From Bryobacterales bacterium (GTDB lineage: Bacteria; Acidobacteriota; Terriglobia; Bryobacterales; Bryobacteraceae), in assembly GCA_016721425.1 (NCBI GenBank), contig JADKID010000007.1, positions 310,001 through 374,000 on the forward strand: a stretch of 64,000 nucleotides of DNA, read 5' to 3'. Each line of letters begins with the position of its first letter. Within the stretch, counting starts at the first letter, position 1. Shown here in pieces: positions 1-8,784 of the stretch. The notes beneath the pieces are model-generated. The model was not told the origin of the DNA. It saw only the letters and a program-made list of their open reading frames with translations, and made no database searches. The position numbers and the translations under genes are program-made.

Positions 1-79
1 CCTGCGCTACAGGGACAAGACACTCACGTTGAAGATGAAACCGGGCGGGGTTCTCCAGCCCAAGGAGTTGCTCGCATGA
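1..79 (+). CDS. C-terminal end of an unidentified protein (partial)
   Basis: An open frame runs in from the left edge (codons from base 2) and ends in TGA at 77-79. Only about 25 residues are visible, finishing ...QPKELLA, too few to assign a family. The stop overlaps the ATG of the next gene in an ATGA arrangement, so this is probably the upstream member of a translationally coupled operon with the PmoA-like and Gfo/Idh/MocA genes. Confidence 0.55.
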   Translation, partial: LRYRDKTLTLKMKPGGVLQPKELLA

Positions 80-978
80 TTCGTTTGCTCATTCTGGTGG
101 CTCTGACCGCCGCGTCGGCGCCGGCGCAATCCGGATTTCAGCTCACCGAGACCGATAGCCAGCACTGGCTCATCTCGGAGAACGGCAAGCCGGTCTTCGT
201 CTACAACCATGGCCCGATCCTGGCGCCTGGATTCCCGGAGAAGATGTCGCGCTCGACGTACCTGCATCCGGTCTATCTGCCGGATGGACGCGTGATCACT
301 GATGACTTCAACCCCGATCATCCGCACCACCGCGGCATCTCGTGGATGTGGCCGGTGGTGATCTGGAACGGGCGCACCGAGGACCTGTGGACCGTGGGCA
401 AGGTGAAGCAGAAGTACGACGGGAGGAAGACCTGGAAGACGGGTAAGGCTCAGGCGAGTCTCTCGGTGCGCAACCACTGGTACCTGACCGACACGGGCGA
501 GAAGATCGTCAACGAGCAGGTGGCCATTACGATCCATGCGGCAGAGCGGGGTACGCGGCGCCTCGATTTCGTGCTGACGTTCGAGGCGGCGAAGGAACCA
601 GTGGAACTGCGCGGCGATCCCACGCAGAACAAGGGCTTCGGCGGATTCAATATGCGCTTCGCCAAGCGCGATGAGCCCAAGCCGGGCGCGGCCACGGTGA
701 TCCGCACGGAGAAAGGCGTCAATGCAAAGGACGGCGTGAACGAGGTCCACACCTGGGCGCAGGTGGAGGGCCTGTTTGCCGGCAAGCCCGGAGGCGCGCG
801 CGTGATCGACGATCCGTCGAACCCCAACTATCCAAACAACGGCTGGCTGATGCGCCATGGCTTTGGCGCCTTGAATCCTAGCTGGCCTGCGCTGAAGCCC
901 TTTGTTTTAGAGGCCGGCAAGCCGGTCACTCTTAAGTACACGGTGATGCTGTATTCCGATCAGCCGCCCCAACAGTAA
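76..978 (+). CDS. PmoA-like (DUF6807) secreted protein
   Basis: A 300-residue protein. Residues 1-18 form a signal peptide (basic MIR, hydrophobic core, ASAPAQS cleavage region), so the product is exported. The motif HPHHRG at residues 82-87 followed by ISWMWPVV, and the later GFGGFNMRF and WLMRHGFG blocks, match the DUF6807 family, often labelled PmoA from a weak resemblance to a methane monooxygenase annotation; nothing here suggests methane oxidation. In Acidobacteria and Planctomycetes such genes sit beside Gfo/Idh/MocA oxidoreductases in carbohydrate-use clusters, as here. The start ATG overlaps the preceding stop (ATGA). The reaction is unknown; the clustered histidines could be metal ligands or sugar-contacting residues, which is inference. 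Confidence 0.8.
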   Translation: MIRLLILVALTAASAPAQSGFQLTETDSQHWLISENGKPVFVYNHGPILAPGFPEKMSRSTYLHPVYLPDGRVITDDFNPDHPHHRGISWMWPVVIWNGRTEDLWTVGKVKQKYDGRKTWKTGKAQASLSVRNHWYLTDTGEKIVNEQVAITIHAAERGTRRLDFVLTFEAAKEPVELRGDPTQNKGFGGFNMRFAKRDEPKPGAATVIRTEKGVNAKDGVNEVHTWAQVEGLFAGKPGGARVIDDPSNPNYPNNGWLMRHGFGALNPSWPALKPFVLEAGKPVTLKYTVMLYSDQPPQQ

Positions 979-1000
979 GGGCCCAACATAAGGAACCACC

Positions 1001-2275
1001 ATGAGCGAACACGATTCCACATTTTCCCGTCGGGGTTTTCTCTCCACTTCCGCCGCCGGCTTTTTTGTGCAGGGCTCAGGAGTGATCCGGCTGGGCATCA
1101 TTGGCTGCGGCGGCCGGGGCGAGGCCGCCGCGATGAACGCCATGAACGCGGGCAAGGACATACGCGTGGTGGCGATGGGCGATCTGTTACGGGATCGCGC
1201 CGAAGAAAAGCGCACCGCGTTGAAGTTGAAGTATCCGGAGCAGATGCAGGTTACCGACGACCACATCTTTTCCGGCTGGGATGCTTACAAGCAGGTGCTG
1301 GCAAGCGGTGTGGACGTGGTGGTGATCGCCAACGCGGCCAAGTTCCATCCGCTGCATTTGAGGGCCGGAATCGAGGCCGGAAAGCACGTTTTTGTCGAAA
1401 AACCGCACGCTATCGACCCTTACGGGCTCAAGATGGTGCGCGCGGCGTGTGATCTGGCGAAACAGAAGAACCTTTGCGTAGTGTCGGGTCTGCAGAGCCG
1501 CTATCATCCCGGCTACATCGAAACGATGAAGCGCGTGCACGATGGCGCGATCGGGAATATCGTGGCGATCCAGGAGACATGGCTGCGACCGCCGTATGTG
1601 ATGTATCCGCGGCGGCCCGGCATGGCCGAGGCGGTATATCAGGGCAGCAACCAGTATCATTTCAACTGGCTGTGCGGCGACGACGTGCCGCAGACGCTGA
1701 TCCACAATCTGGATCGCTCCAGTTGGGCGCTGGGCAATGCCGCGCCGCTGCGGTGCTACGGGATGGGCGGGCGTTCGACGCTGCGGGGCGAGATCTTCGG
1801 CAACGTGTTTGACCATCACTCGGTGGTGTACGATTTTGCGGGCGGGGTGCGCGTGTATGCGCTGTGCCGCACTATCCCTAACTGTTATGAGGAGAACTCG
1901 TCGCTGATCCTGGGCAGCAAGGGCCGGTGCGATCTGCTGCGGCTGCGGATTGAGGGCGAGACGAAATGGGAGCATACCGGGCCCAAAACGAAGAACAACG
2001 CTTATGATTTGGAGCACGTGGCGTTGTTCGATGCCATTCGCAACGGGAAGACGATCAACAACGGCGACTACATGGTGCGCAGCACGACCATCACGCAGAT
2101 GGGACAGTTCAGTTGTTACACCGGCAAAGAGGTGACGTGGCAGCAGATGCAGGACTCCAACTTCTACTACGCGCCCAAGCCGGAGGAGTGCCGAGAAGGG
2201 ATGGAGGCCCCGGTGAAGCCCGGTCCTGATGGCATCTATCCGGTGTTTGTGCCCGGCGAGACAAGACTGTTGTAG
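1001..2275 (+). CDS. Gfo/Idh/MocA family oxidoreductase with Tat-type leader
   Basis: A 424-residue predicted NAD(P)-dependent sugar or inositol oxidoreductase. The N-terminus has a twin-arginine motif (SRRGFLS, residues 9-15) followed by a mildly hydrophobic stretch, suggesting Tat export with bound cofactor. A Rossmann fold begins at LGIIGCGGRG (about residues 31-40), and the family signature EKP is at residues 133-135 (EKPHAIDPYG). The C-terminal part is the usual substrate-binding domain. It lies 22 bases after the PmoA-like gene with a GGAACC-type weak ribosome site, so cotranscription is likely. Substrate cannot be read from sequence; exported members of this family often act on oxidised glycosides or cyclitols. 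Confidence 0.88.
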   Translation: MSEHDSTFSRRGFLSTSAAGFFVQGSGVIRLGIIGCGGRGEAAAMNAMNAGKDIRVVAMGDLLRDRAEEKRTALKLKYPEQMQVTDDHIFSGWDAYKQVLASGVDVVVIANAAKFHPLHLRAGIEAGKHVFVEKPHAIDPYGLKMVRAACDLAKQKNLCVVSGLQSRYHPGYIETMKRVHDGAIGNIVAIQETWLRPPYVMYPRRPGMAEAVYQGSNQYHFNWLCGDDVPQTLIHNLDRSSWALGNAAPLRCYGMGGRSTLRGEIFGNVFDHHSVVYDFAGGVRVYALCRTIPNCYEENSSLILGSKGRCDLLRLRIEGETKWEHTGPKTKNNAYDLEHVALFDAIRNGKTINNGDYMVRSTTITQMGQFSCYTGKEVTWQQMQDSNFYYAPKPEECREGMEAPVKPGPDGIYPVFVPGETRLL

Positions 2276-2335
2276 CGGGGGAACAACGCGCGGGTTGGTT
2301 CCGTAGTTACAGGTGCGAGGAGGCAACGAGGCACC

Positions 2336-2659
2336 ATGTACTGCACCAATTGCGGAACACAAACGGCCGAGACAGATCGCTTTTGCGCCCACTGCGGGAA
2401 GGGGACTGGCGCTGGACAAGCGGGCCGTTCCTCGGCGCCCTACGCGCCGACGCCTGGCCGGCCGCTGGATCTTGACATTGCGAACAAGAAGATCGCCGGG
2501 GTGTGCGCAGGAATTGCGCGGCACTTTGACTGGGACGTGACGCTGGTGCGCGTGGCTTTTCTGGCGGGTATCCTAGTACACGGCGTAGGATTGATAGGCT
2601 ACATCATCGCCTGGATTTGTATGCCGCGGGATGACCGGCAGGTTTTGGCCCAGGCGTGA
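2336..2659 (+). CDS. Zinc-ribbon plus PspC-domain membrane protein
   Basis: A 107-residue protein. The N-terminus is a rubredoxin-like zinc ribbon with cysteines 3, 6, 17 and 20 (CTNCG...CAHCG). A Pro/Ala linker leads to a PspC domain from about residue 42, recognisable by NKKIAGVCAGIARHF, DVTLVRVAF and a hydrophobic segment ending in IIAWICMPRD. PspC proteins are inner-membrane proteins linked to phage-shock or envelope-stress responses; no pspA or pspB is nearby, so this is a stand-alone version. GAGGAGG lies upstream at about 2317-2323 and GAGG directly before the start. Length is normal for the zinc-ribbon/PspC class. Confidence 0.85.
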   Translation: MYCTNCGTQTAETDRFCAHCGKGTGAGQAGRSSAPYAPTPGRPLDLDIANKKIAGVCAGIARHFDWDVTLVRVAFLAGILVHGVGLIGYIIAWICMPRDDRQVLAQA

Positions 2660-2789
2660 CGACGGAATACAGGCTTCCAGCGGCGCCCGACTGGGAGTAA
2701 AGTGGATGGGCGGGCCGATTGGGGCAGACGGGCGCCCGGCACCTCCTCCGCTTGCCGCCAGTTTGTTTCAGCGGCCCGCTGCAATTTGC

Positions 2790-3224
2790 CTAGCGCTGCC
2801 AGGGACGGCGAGGGACGCCGGCATCGCGATTCGCCACTCGGTCGTAAAGGTGATTCTCGTTGGTAGTGCCAAGACCTTCGTTGTATAGGCTGGTCAATCC
2901 GAGAGACTCGCGGACGTCTTCGGCAAAGGTGTGCAGCGCGTGCAGGTGTTCCGCCAAGGCCGGTGTCTTTTTGCCGGAAGGGCTCAGGAAAATCTTCTGG
3001 TAGCCCAAGTCAGTGAGAACGGCCACTTCGCCCCCGATGGCCAATCCTGTGTCGGCAATGACGGGCTGGCCGTCCGCGCCTTCGCGCAGCACCACAGCCA
3101 AATTGCCTTTGGTGGCGCGCACCTTGCCATCGGCCACAGATTCCACTCCGAAGCCGGCGGAACGCAGTGTATCGATGCGTCCGCTGAAAGTGGGGACCAT
3201 CTCTTTCTCTCGCTTGAAGAACAT
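2790..3224 (-). CDS. Conserved hypothetical protein
   Basis: About 144 residues starting at MFFKREKEM; a longer start 15 codons upstream (3269) is possible but adds a charged, unlikely extension. I recognise no domain. The sequence reads as a compact soluble alpha/beta protein (alternating short strands such as KVRATKGNLAVVL and AVLTDLGYQKIFL) followed by helices, with no signal peptide or membrane segment. It stands alone between the PspC gene (convergent) and the CHRD gene (divergent). The C-terminal tail is rich in Arg and Pro. A coding frame is supported by length, codon use like the neighbours and absence of a better frame on the other strand. Confidence 0.6.
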   Translation of the reverse strand: MFFKREKEMVPTFSGRIDTLRSAGFGVESVADGKVRATKGNLAVVLREGADGQPVIADTGLAIGGEVAVLTDLGYQKIFLSPSGKKTPALAEHLHALHTFAEDVRESLGLTSLYNEGLGTTNENHLYDRVANRDAGVPRRPWQR

Positions 3225-3391
3225 GAGCCGCTCTGTATCCTTTCTTTCATTATGCCCCAAGCTCCTCATTCGATGAATCCTTTCTGCCCGTCGGGACTCT
3301 ACTGATTTGTCGAGCTGTGGTCGTCTGGCCGTGCGAGCGCGGCCAATATGGACTAGGCTGTAAAGTATCCACTGGAGGGGTGTTCCTGTCT

Positions 3392-5470
3392 ATGCTCAAG
3401 TCAATTCTATTTACGTTGGCGGTTGCCGTCCCGCTTGCTGCTCAATCGGTCGAGACGATACCGTATCGAGTCAATCTCGCGTCGCTCAACGAAGTGCCGC
3501 CCGTGGCGGGCGAGCCATCCGTTGGCAGCGCGACGGTTCTGTTCCACGTAGTAAAGAACGCCCAGGGCGAGGTTGTGTCCGGCACGGTCGATTTCAAGGT
3601 CAGTTACCGGCTCGGCCAGGAAACCAACATCACGATGATGCACATCCACCGCGGCGCCGCCGGGGCGAATGGGCCTGTAGTAATCGACAGCGGGCTGCCC
3701 GCGGCCATTGAGAAGACGACCGCAGGTGTGGTGCGCACGTCGGGGCAGGTGGCGGCCAACAATGCGACAGCTCTGGCTGCTCTGAAGGAGGCGCTGCAGA
3801 ATCCGGCTGGATTCTATGTCAACATGCACACGACGCGAAGCCCCAGCGGTGAGATCCGTGGGCAATTGATGCCGGCGCAAGTGAGTGTGACTTTAGGGCG
3901 GATGTCACCGGACAACGAGAATCCGGCGATAGCGGACCTCAACGCGTCGGCAATATGCTCGATCATGGCGATTGCGGCATTGACACCGGAAGGAGTCCCG
4001 ATGTCGGCGGAAGTGATCTTTGACGCCAACTACGTGGGCTTTCCAGCGGACACGCTGTTAACGGGGTTCCACATTCACGCCGGGCAGGCGGGGGTGAACG
4101 GACCGGTGGTGATCAACACGGGTCTCTCCGGACAGGTTCCCGTCGTGGCGACGGGTGGCAACCTGCACTATGAGGTTCAAATCGATCCGATGAACCCGGC
4201 GCAATCGGCGGCGGTGTACGGGCTATTCCTGGACCCGTCGAGGCTGTACGTCAATCTACACACGACAGTGAATCCTGGCGGCGCCATCCGCAGCCAGCTT
4301 CGCAAGACGGACAAGATGAGGTTCCAACAGACGTTGCTGCCATCGAACGAGATCCCAGCTCTCGCCCTTGACGCGAGCGCGCCGGCCTCGCTCACCCTGT
4401 ACACGACGCGAAACAACGATGGCTGGATCACGGGCGGCGTCTCGGTGTTTGACGTCAACTACCGGTTCCCCGGCGCCACGCAGTTTACGGGGCTGCACAT
4501 TCATACGGGCAAGGCGACCGAAAATGGCGCCGTGATTCTGAACACAGGTCTATCGGCCGCCAACCAGCCCAACAGCGAGACAGGCGTGGGCAACATCTAT
4601 CGCGTGACGACGCACGGGACGGTTGCGATGACGCAGGCGATGAACCTGATCGCGGCGGATCCGAATGCCACGTACATGAATCTGCACACGACAGTGAACA
4701 CGGGCGGCGCGGTGCGGGCGCAGACTTCAGCGCCGCAGGGTGCGCCGTTGATTTCGGCAATCATCAGCGGCGCGAGCGATCCGTCGCGGGCTGTGGTGGC
4801 GCCACAGGGGCTGATGACGATCTTCGGATCAAACCTGATGAGCGTGGCGGCCGGCATGGATGGGTACGAGTCAGCGGCGCCGTTGCAGTTGAACGGCACG
4901 ACGGTGACCGTTGGCGGCAAAACGGCGGCGATCATGCTGATGGGGCGCGAGAGCGGCGCTGTGCCAACAGACTTCATCACAGCGCAGGTTCCGGTGGATT
5001 CGGCGACCGGCACTTTGTCTGTGGTGGTGGAGACAGCGGGCGGCAAGAGTGCGGGCAACACGGCGACGGTAGCCACGGTGGCGCCGGCGCTCTATTTCGA
5101 CACCGTGGGCGCCATCGCATTTCACATGGCGGATTTCACGCTGGTGAGGCCGGATAACCCGGCAGTGGCCGGCGAGCAGATCGGCTTGGCAGCGACCGGG
5201 CTGGGCCGCACGATACCGCCGGTGGCAACGGGCCAGATCGGATCGGCTGACACACTCACGCTGGTCTTCCCGAGCCCGTCGGTCAGCCTGAACGGCAGGC
5301 CGGCGCCGGTGGTGGGCGCGGGCATGGCGCCAGGGTACGCGGGGTTGTACCTGGTAGTGTTCATGGTGCCGGAGGGCGTGTCGGGCGTTGTGCCTGTGAC
5401 CATATCGCAGTTACAGGCGGGCTCGGCGACGCCGGTGACTTCCAACGCGGTAACGCTCTCTGTGAAGTAG
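3392..5470 (+). CDS. Secreted triple-CHRD protein with Solibacter-type C-terminal domain
   Basis: A 692-residue exported protein. The start chosen is MLKSILFTLAVAVPLAAQS, a clear signal peptide, preceded by GGAGGGG; the longer upstream frame lacks a ribosome site. Three CHRD repeats follow, each with HIH(R/A/T)G near residues 84, 227 and 369 and a matching HTT...GG/SGxIR-type block. From about residue 453 (ISAIISGASDP...) the protein becomes the Ig-like C-terminal domain common in Solibacter-lineage secreted proteins, with GLMTIFGSNL and GIGLAATGLG-like motifs. CHRD was first seen in chordin and occurs in many bacterial secreted proteins; its bacterial role is unknown. Probably a surface or extracellular binding protein. 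It has its own terminator downstream. Confidence 0.85.
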   Translation: MLKSILFTLAVAVPLAAQSVETIPYRVNLASLNEVPPVAGEPSVGSATVLFHVVKNAQGEVVSGTVDFKVSYRLGQETNITMMHIHRGAAGANGPVVIDSGLPAAIEKTTAGVVRTSGQVAANNATALAALKEALQNPAGFYVNMHTTRSPSGEIRGQLMPAQVSVTLGRMSPDNENPAIADLNASAICSIMAIAALTPEGVPMSAEVIFDANYVGFPADTLLTGFHIHAGQAGVNGPVVINTGLSGQVPVVATGGNLHYEVQIDPMNPAQSAAVYGLFLDPSRLYVNLHTTVNPGGAIRSQLRKTDKMRFQQTLLPSNEIPALALDASAPASLTLYTTRNNDGWITGGVSVFDVNYRFPGATQFTGLHIHTGKATENGAVILNTGLSAANQPNSETGVGNIYRVTTHGTVAMTQAMNLIAADPNATYMNLHTTVNTGGAVRAQTSAPQGAPLISAIISGASDPSRAVVAPQGLMTIFGSNLMSVAAGMDGYESAAPLQLNGTTVTVGGKTAAIMLMGRESGAVPTDFITAQVPVDSATGTLSVVVETAGGKSAGNTATVATVAPALYFDTVGAIAFHMADFTLVRPDNPAVAGEQIGLAATGLGRTIPPVATGQIGSADTLTLVFPSPSVSLNGRPAPVVGAGMAPGYAGLYLVVFMVPEGVSGVVPVTISQLQAGSATPVTSNAVTLSVK

Positions 5471-5493
5471 GCGATCGCCAATCTTCGGAAAGA

Positions 5494-5518
5494 GCCGGGC
5501 CTTCGGGTCCGGCTTTTT
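5494..5518 (+). terminator. Rho-independent terminator after the CHRD gene
   Basis: An 8-base-pair stem, GCCGGGCC paired with GGTCCGGC (one G-U), is closed by a UUCG tetraloop and followed directly by five T residues, 24 bases after the CHRD stop. UUCG loops are unusually stable, so this is a strong intrinsic terminator and marks the boundary with the following module. Confidence 0.88.
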
Positions 5519-5570
5519 CGCGACTAGTAGATACATATGATTGACCATGCCCAGTTGCATGTGACCCAAT

Positions 5571-8500
5571 ATGTCAATGAGAATCAGGGGCTTGATACTC
5601 GCTGCTGTCGCAGCCACCCTTTGCGCGCAAACGAGTGAGCAACTGCTGCGGCTCAGGACGCTGGGTAAGGCGTTCTACGAGAATCCGACGACGCAGGCGC
5701 AGGCGGTGGAGCAGTTCAAGCGGGCCTGGGAACTCAATGCGAAATCCCCGACAGATCGCCTGAACTTCGGGTTGGCGCTGCTGCGGGCGGGCAACGGCAA
5801 GGATGGCGTGGCGGAGTTGGAGGCGGTCCAGAAGATGGACCCGAGGCTGCCGCACACCTGGTTCAACCTTGGGATCGAGTACAAGAAGCTGGGTGAAACC
5901 GACCGGGCTATCGCGCAGTTGGAGCAGATGGCAAAACTGGTTCCGGACGAGCCCATTACACAGTACAATCTCGGCGTGCTGTACAAGGCGGCGGGCCGGG
6001 CGGCTGATGCAAACGCCAAGTTTGCTGTCTCGGCCCGGCTGGATCCGAACTTTGCCGCCCCTCACTTCCAGTTGTTCAACTACTATCGCCAGCAGGGTCA
6101 GGCCGACCGTGCCAAAGAAGAGTTGGGGCGCTTTCAGGATCTGAAGAAGAGGCATGAAGAGGCGGGCACGGGGAACGAGGACGTGGAGTGGAGCCTCTAT
6201 TCCGAGGTTTACGACTACATTGATCCGAAACTGGCCACCGATGGCGGTGCGGGGGTGGCGCTCAAGTTTCTGGCGACGACGCTGCCCGGGAAGTTCGATT
6301 TCGCGAACACGACGTTGCATGTGATTGATCTGGATGGCACCGGATCGACTGATTTGCTGGTTGTGTCGACGGGCGGCATCAGCGTTTTCCGGAAAGGCAT
6401 CACGCCAGTACCGCAGATCGGATTCGCGGGACTGAAGGAGATACTGGGCGCGGTACCAGGCGACTACGACAACGATGGACTAGTGGACCTCTGTGTATTG
6501 ACTACGGCGGGGCCCGTGATTTTTCAGAATTCGAAGACGGGCTTCCGGCGAGGGGCTGGAATCCAGTTGCCGGCCATACGGTTCAACTCCGCAGTGTGGC
6601 TGGACTACGATCACGACTACGATCTGGACCTGGTGCTGCTGGGTGAGACGACGAAGTTGATGCGGAATCAACTGCCGTCGGGCTTTGTGGACAGGACAGT
6701 GGATATCCCGTTTGTGGCTGGAGTCGCGTTGACGGCGACGACGACGCGGGTGATCCCGGATACGAAGTCCCACGACTTGGTGATTGGGTACCGAGATAGG
6801 CCGGGTGTTCTTTACAAGGACCGGCTTGGAGGAAAGTACGAGGCGCAACCACTGGCGGCCGTACCCGCGGGCTCCTGGGCAATGACCGCTGCCGATCTGA
6901 ACAATGATTCGGCTCCGGACCTGGTGTGGAATTCCGGAGCTGCCCTGAACACGGGCGGCAGGTTTACCGTGCTCCCGTGGGAGGCCCGGGGTTCATTCGC
7001 CCTTGGCGATTTTGAGAGCCGGGGTTTGCTGGACGCGGTGGCGTCGGGATGGGTATTCCGCAACGAGGGCCAATCCAAATACACAGGGAAGCAACGTGGC
7101 GCGATTGGACTGCCCGACAACACGACGGCGTTTGCGGCTGCGGATTTCGATGGTGACGGAAGGACGGACCTGGCCGCCGTGCTGGGCGACGGTACAGTGC
7201 AGCGGCTGATCAACCAGACTCCGACGAAGGGCAACTGGACTCGGGTGAGGATCAACGGGGTGAAGAATCTCAAGCTGGCGGTGGGCAGCGAGATTGAGGT
7301 GAAGGCCGGGGCATTCTATCAGAAGCAGGTTTACAGCGGCGTGCCGCTGACGTTTGGACTGCGGGCGACGGCGGCCATCGACACGATCCGGATCACCTGG
7401 CCCAACGGGCTCATTCAGAATGAAACACAGCCAAAGCCGAATACCGCGCTGGTCTATCAGGAGGCGCAGCGGCTGTCGGGCTCGTGCCCGCTGATCTGGA
7501 CGTGGAACGGCACGGAGTTCCAATACATTACGGATGTTCTGGGTGTGGCGCCGCTGGGCGCGGCGTCGGGCGATGGCAGCTACTTCCCGGTGGATCACGA
7601 CGAATACATCTCCATCCCGGGTGAAGCGTTGCGGGCGGTGGACGGCAAGCTGGAGGTGCGGATCACGGAGGAACTGAGCGAGGTGAGCTACCTGGATCAA
7701 ATCCAGCTCATCGCCGTGGACCATCCCGCGGGCACGGAGGTTTTTTCGAACGATAAGTGGAAGTCGCCACCGTTTCCGGAGTTCCGGTTGTTCGGCGTGA
7801 ACGAGCGTGTCTATCCGCGGCGGGCGCTGGAGGACGGCAAACGGGATGTGACGGCGAGTGTTCTGAAGCTGGACCGGCGCTATGCCGACGGATTCCGGCG
7901 CGACCTGCAGGGCGTGGCGGCGATGCACACGCTGGATCTGGATTTCGGCCAGGCGGCTGCGGGTAACAAGGCTGTGTTGATCCTGCATGGCTGGGTGGAT
8001 TGGGCCGACGGATCGACGTTCCTGGCGCAGGCGCAGGCAACCCGCACGGGCCTGGTGACGCCGAAGCTGCAAGTGCGGAATGCCCGCGGCGAGTGGCAGA
8101 CGGTGATCGAGGACATGGGGATGCCGGCAGGCAAGCCCAAGACGATTGCAGTCGATCTGACGGGCAAATTCCTTTCGGCGTCGCGCGAAGTGCGCATTGT
8201 TACCAACCTGTGTGTGTTTTGGGATGAGATCTTTCTGAGTGAGTCCAACGCTGCGCCACAGGTGAGGATGACGGAACTGGCTGCCGCCGACACCGATTTG
8301 CGTTTCCGGGGCTTTGCCCGGAACGTTGTGCACCCGCAACGCAAGCAGCCGGAAATGTTCTTTTACGACACGGCGGCCATCACGTCCATGTGGAATCCAA
8401 CGCCGGGGCGATATACGCGCTTTGGCGATGTGACGCCGCTGCTGAACACGCCGGATGACAAGCTGGTCATCATGGGCTCCGGCGATGAGTTGCAGCTTCA

Positions 8501-8783
8501 TTTCGACGCTCGCGCCCTGCCGGCGCTGCCGCAGGGCTGGCGCCGTGACTACCTGCTGAAGGTAGATGGATGGGCCAAGGACCGCGATGCCAACACCGCG
8601 TATTCCCAGACCGTGGAGCCGCTGCCGTTCCAGGGCATGAGTGCGTATCCGTATCCGGTGGGGGAGCAGTATCCGGACACTCCGGAGCTTCGGCAATATC
8701 GGGAGCAGTACAACACGCGTCCGGCGCTGCGCCTGCTCAGGGCGTTGCACGAGTCCGGAACGCGCTCCAAGCAGGGGAACTGA
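5571..8783 (+). CDS. Secreted TPR / FG-GAP / ASPIC-UnbV protein
   Basis: A 1070-residue protein with a short signal peptide (MSMRIRGLILAAVAATLCAQT; ATG 5577 is an alternative start). Residues about 25-205 are tetratricopeptide repeats. Residues about 245-540 carry FG-GAP/VCBS repeats with calcium-loop motifs such as GDYDNDGLVDL and DFDGDGRTDL. An ASPIC/UnbV-like segment follows (about 555-625, VKNLKLAVGSEIEVKAG and IRITWPNGL). The last 430 residues form an unidentified domain that begins SCPLIWTWNGTEFQYITD. FG-GAP repeats fold as beta-propellers used for protein or ligand contacts outside the cell. The TGA is separated by one base from the cytochrome start, so the two are coupled. The product probably acts as a surface scaffold with the next two proteins. 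Confidence 0.8.
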   Translation: MSMRIRGLILAAVAATLCAQTSEQLLRLRTLGKAFYENPTTQAQAVEQFKRAWELNAKSPTDRLNFGLALLRAGNGKDGVAELEAVQKMDPRLPHTWFNLGIEYKKLGETDRAIAQLEQMAKLVPDEPITQYNLGVLYKAAGRAADANAKFAVSARLDPNFAAPHFQLFNYYRQQGQADRAKEELGRFQDLKKRHEEAGTGNEDVEWSLYSEVYDYIDPKLATDGGAGVALKFLATTLPGKFDFANTTLHVIDLDGTGSTDLLVVSTGGISVFRKGITPVPQIGFAGLKEILGAVPGDYDNDGLVDLCVLTTAGPVIFQNSKTGFRRGAGIQLPAIRFNSAVWLDYDHDYDLDLVLLGETTKLMRNQLPSGFVDRTVDIPFVAGVALTATTTRVIPDTKSHDLVIGYRDRPGVLYKDRLGGKYEAQPLAAVPAGSWAMTAADLNNDSAPDLVWNSGAALNTGGRFTVLPWEARGSFALGDFESRGLLDAVASGWVFRNEGQSKYTGKQRGAIGLPDNTTAFAAADFDGDGRTDLAAVLGDGTVQRLINQTPTKGNWTRVRINGVKNLKLAVGSEIEVKAGAFYQKQVYSGVPLTFGLRATAAIDTIRITWPNGLIQNETQPKPNTALVYQEAQRLSGSCPLIWTWNGTEFQYITDVLGVAPLGAASGDGSYFPVDHDEYISIPGEALRAVDGKLEVRITEELSEVSYLDQIQLIAVDHPAGTEVFSNDKWKSPPFPEFRLFGVNERVYPRRALEDGKRDVTASVLKLDRRYADGFRRDLQGVAAMHTLDLDFGQAAAGNKAVLILHGWVDWADGSTFLAQAQATRTGLVTPKLQVRNARGEWQTVIEDMGMPAGKPKTIAVDLTGKFLSASREVRIVTNLCVFWDEIFLSESNAAPQVRMTELAAADTDLRFRGFARNVVHPQRKQPEMFFYDTAAITSMWNPTPGRYTRFGDVTPLLNTPDDKLVIMGSGDELQLHFDARALPALPQGWRRDYLLKVDGWAKDRDANTAYSQTVEPLPFQGMSAYPYPVGEQYPDTPELRQYREQYNTRPALRLLRALHESGTRSKQGN

Positions 8784-8784
8784 C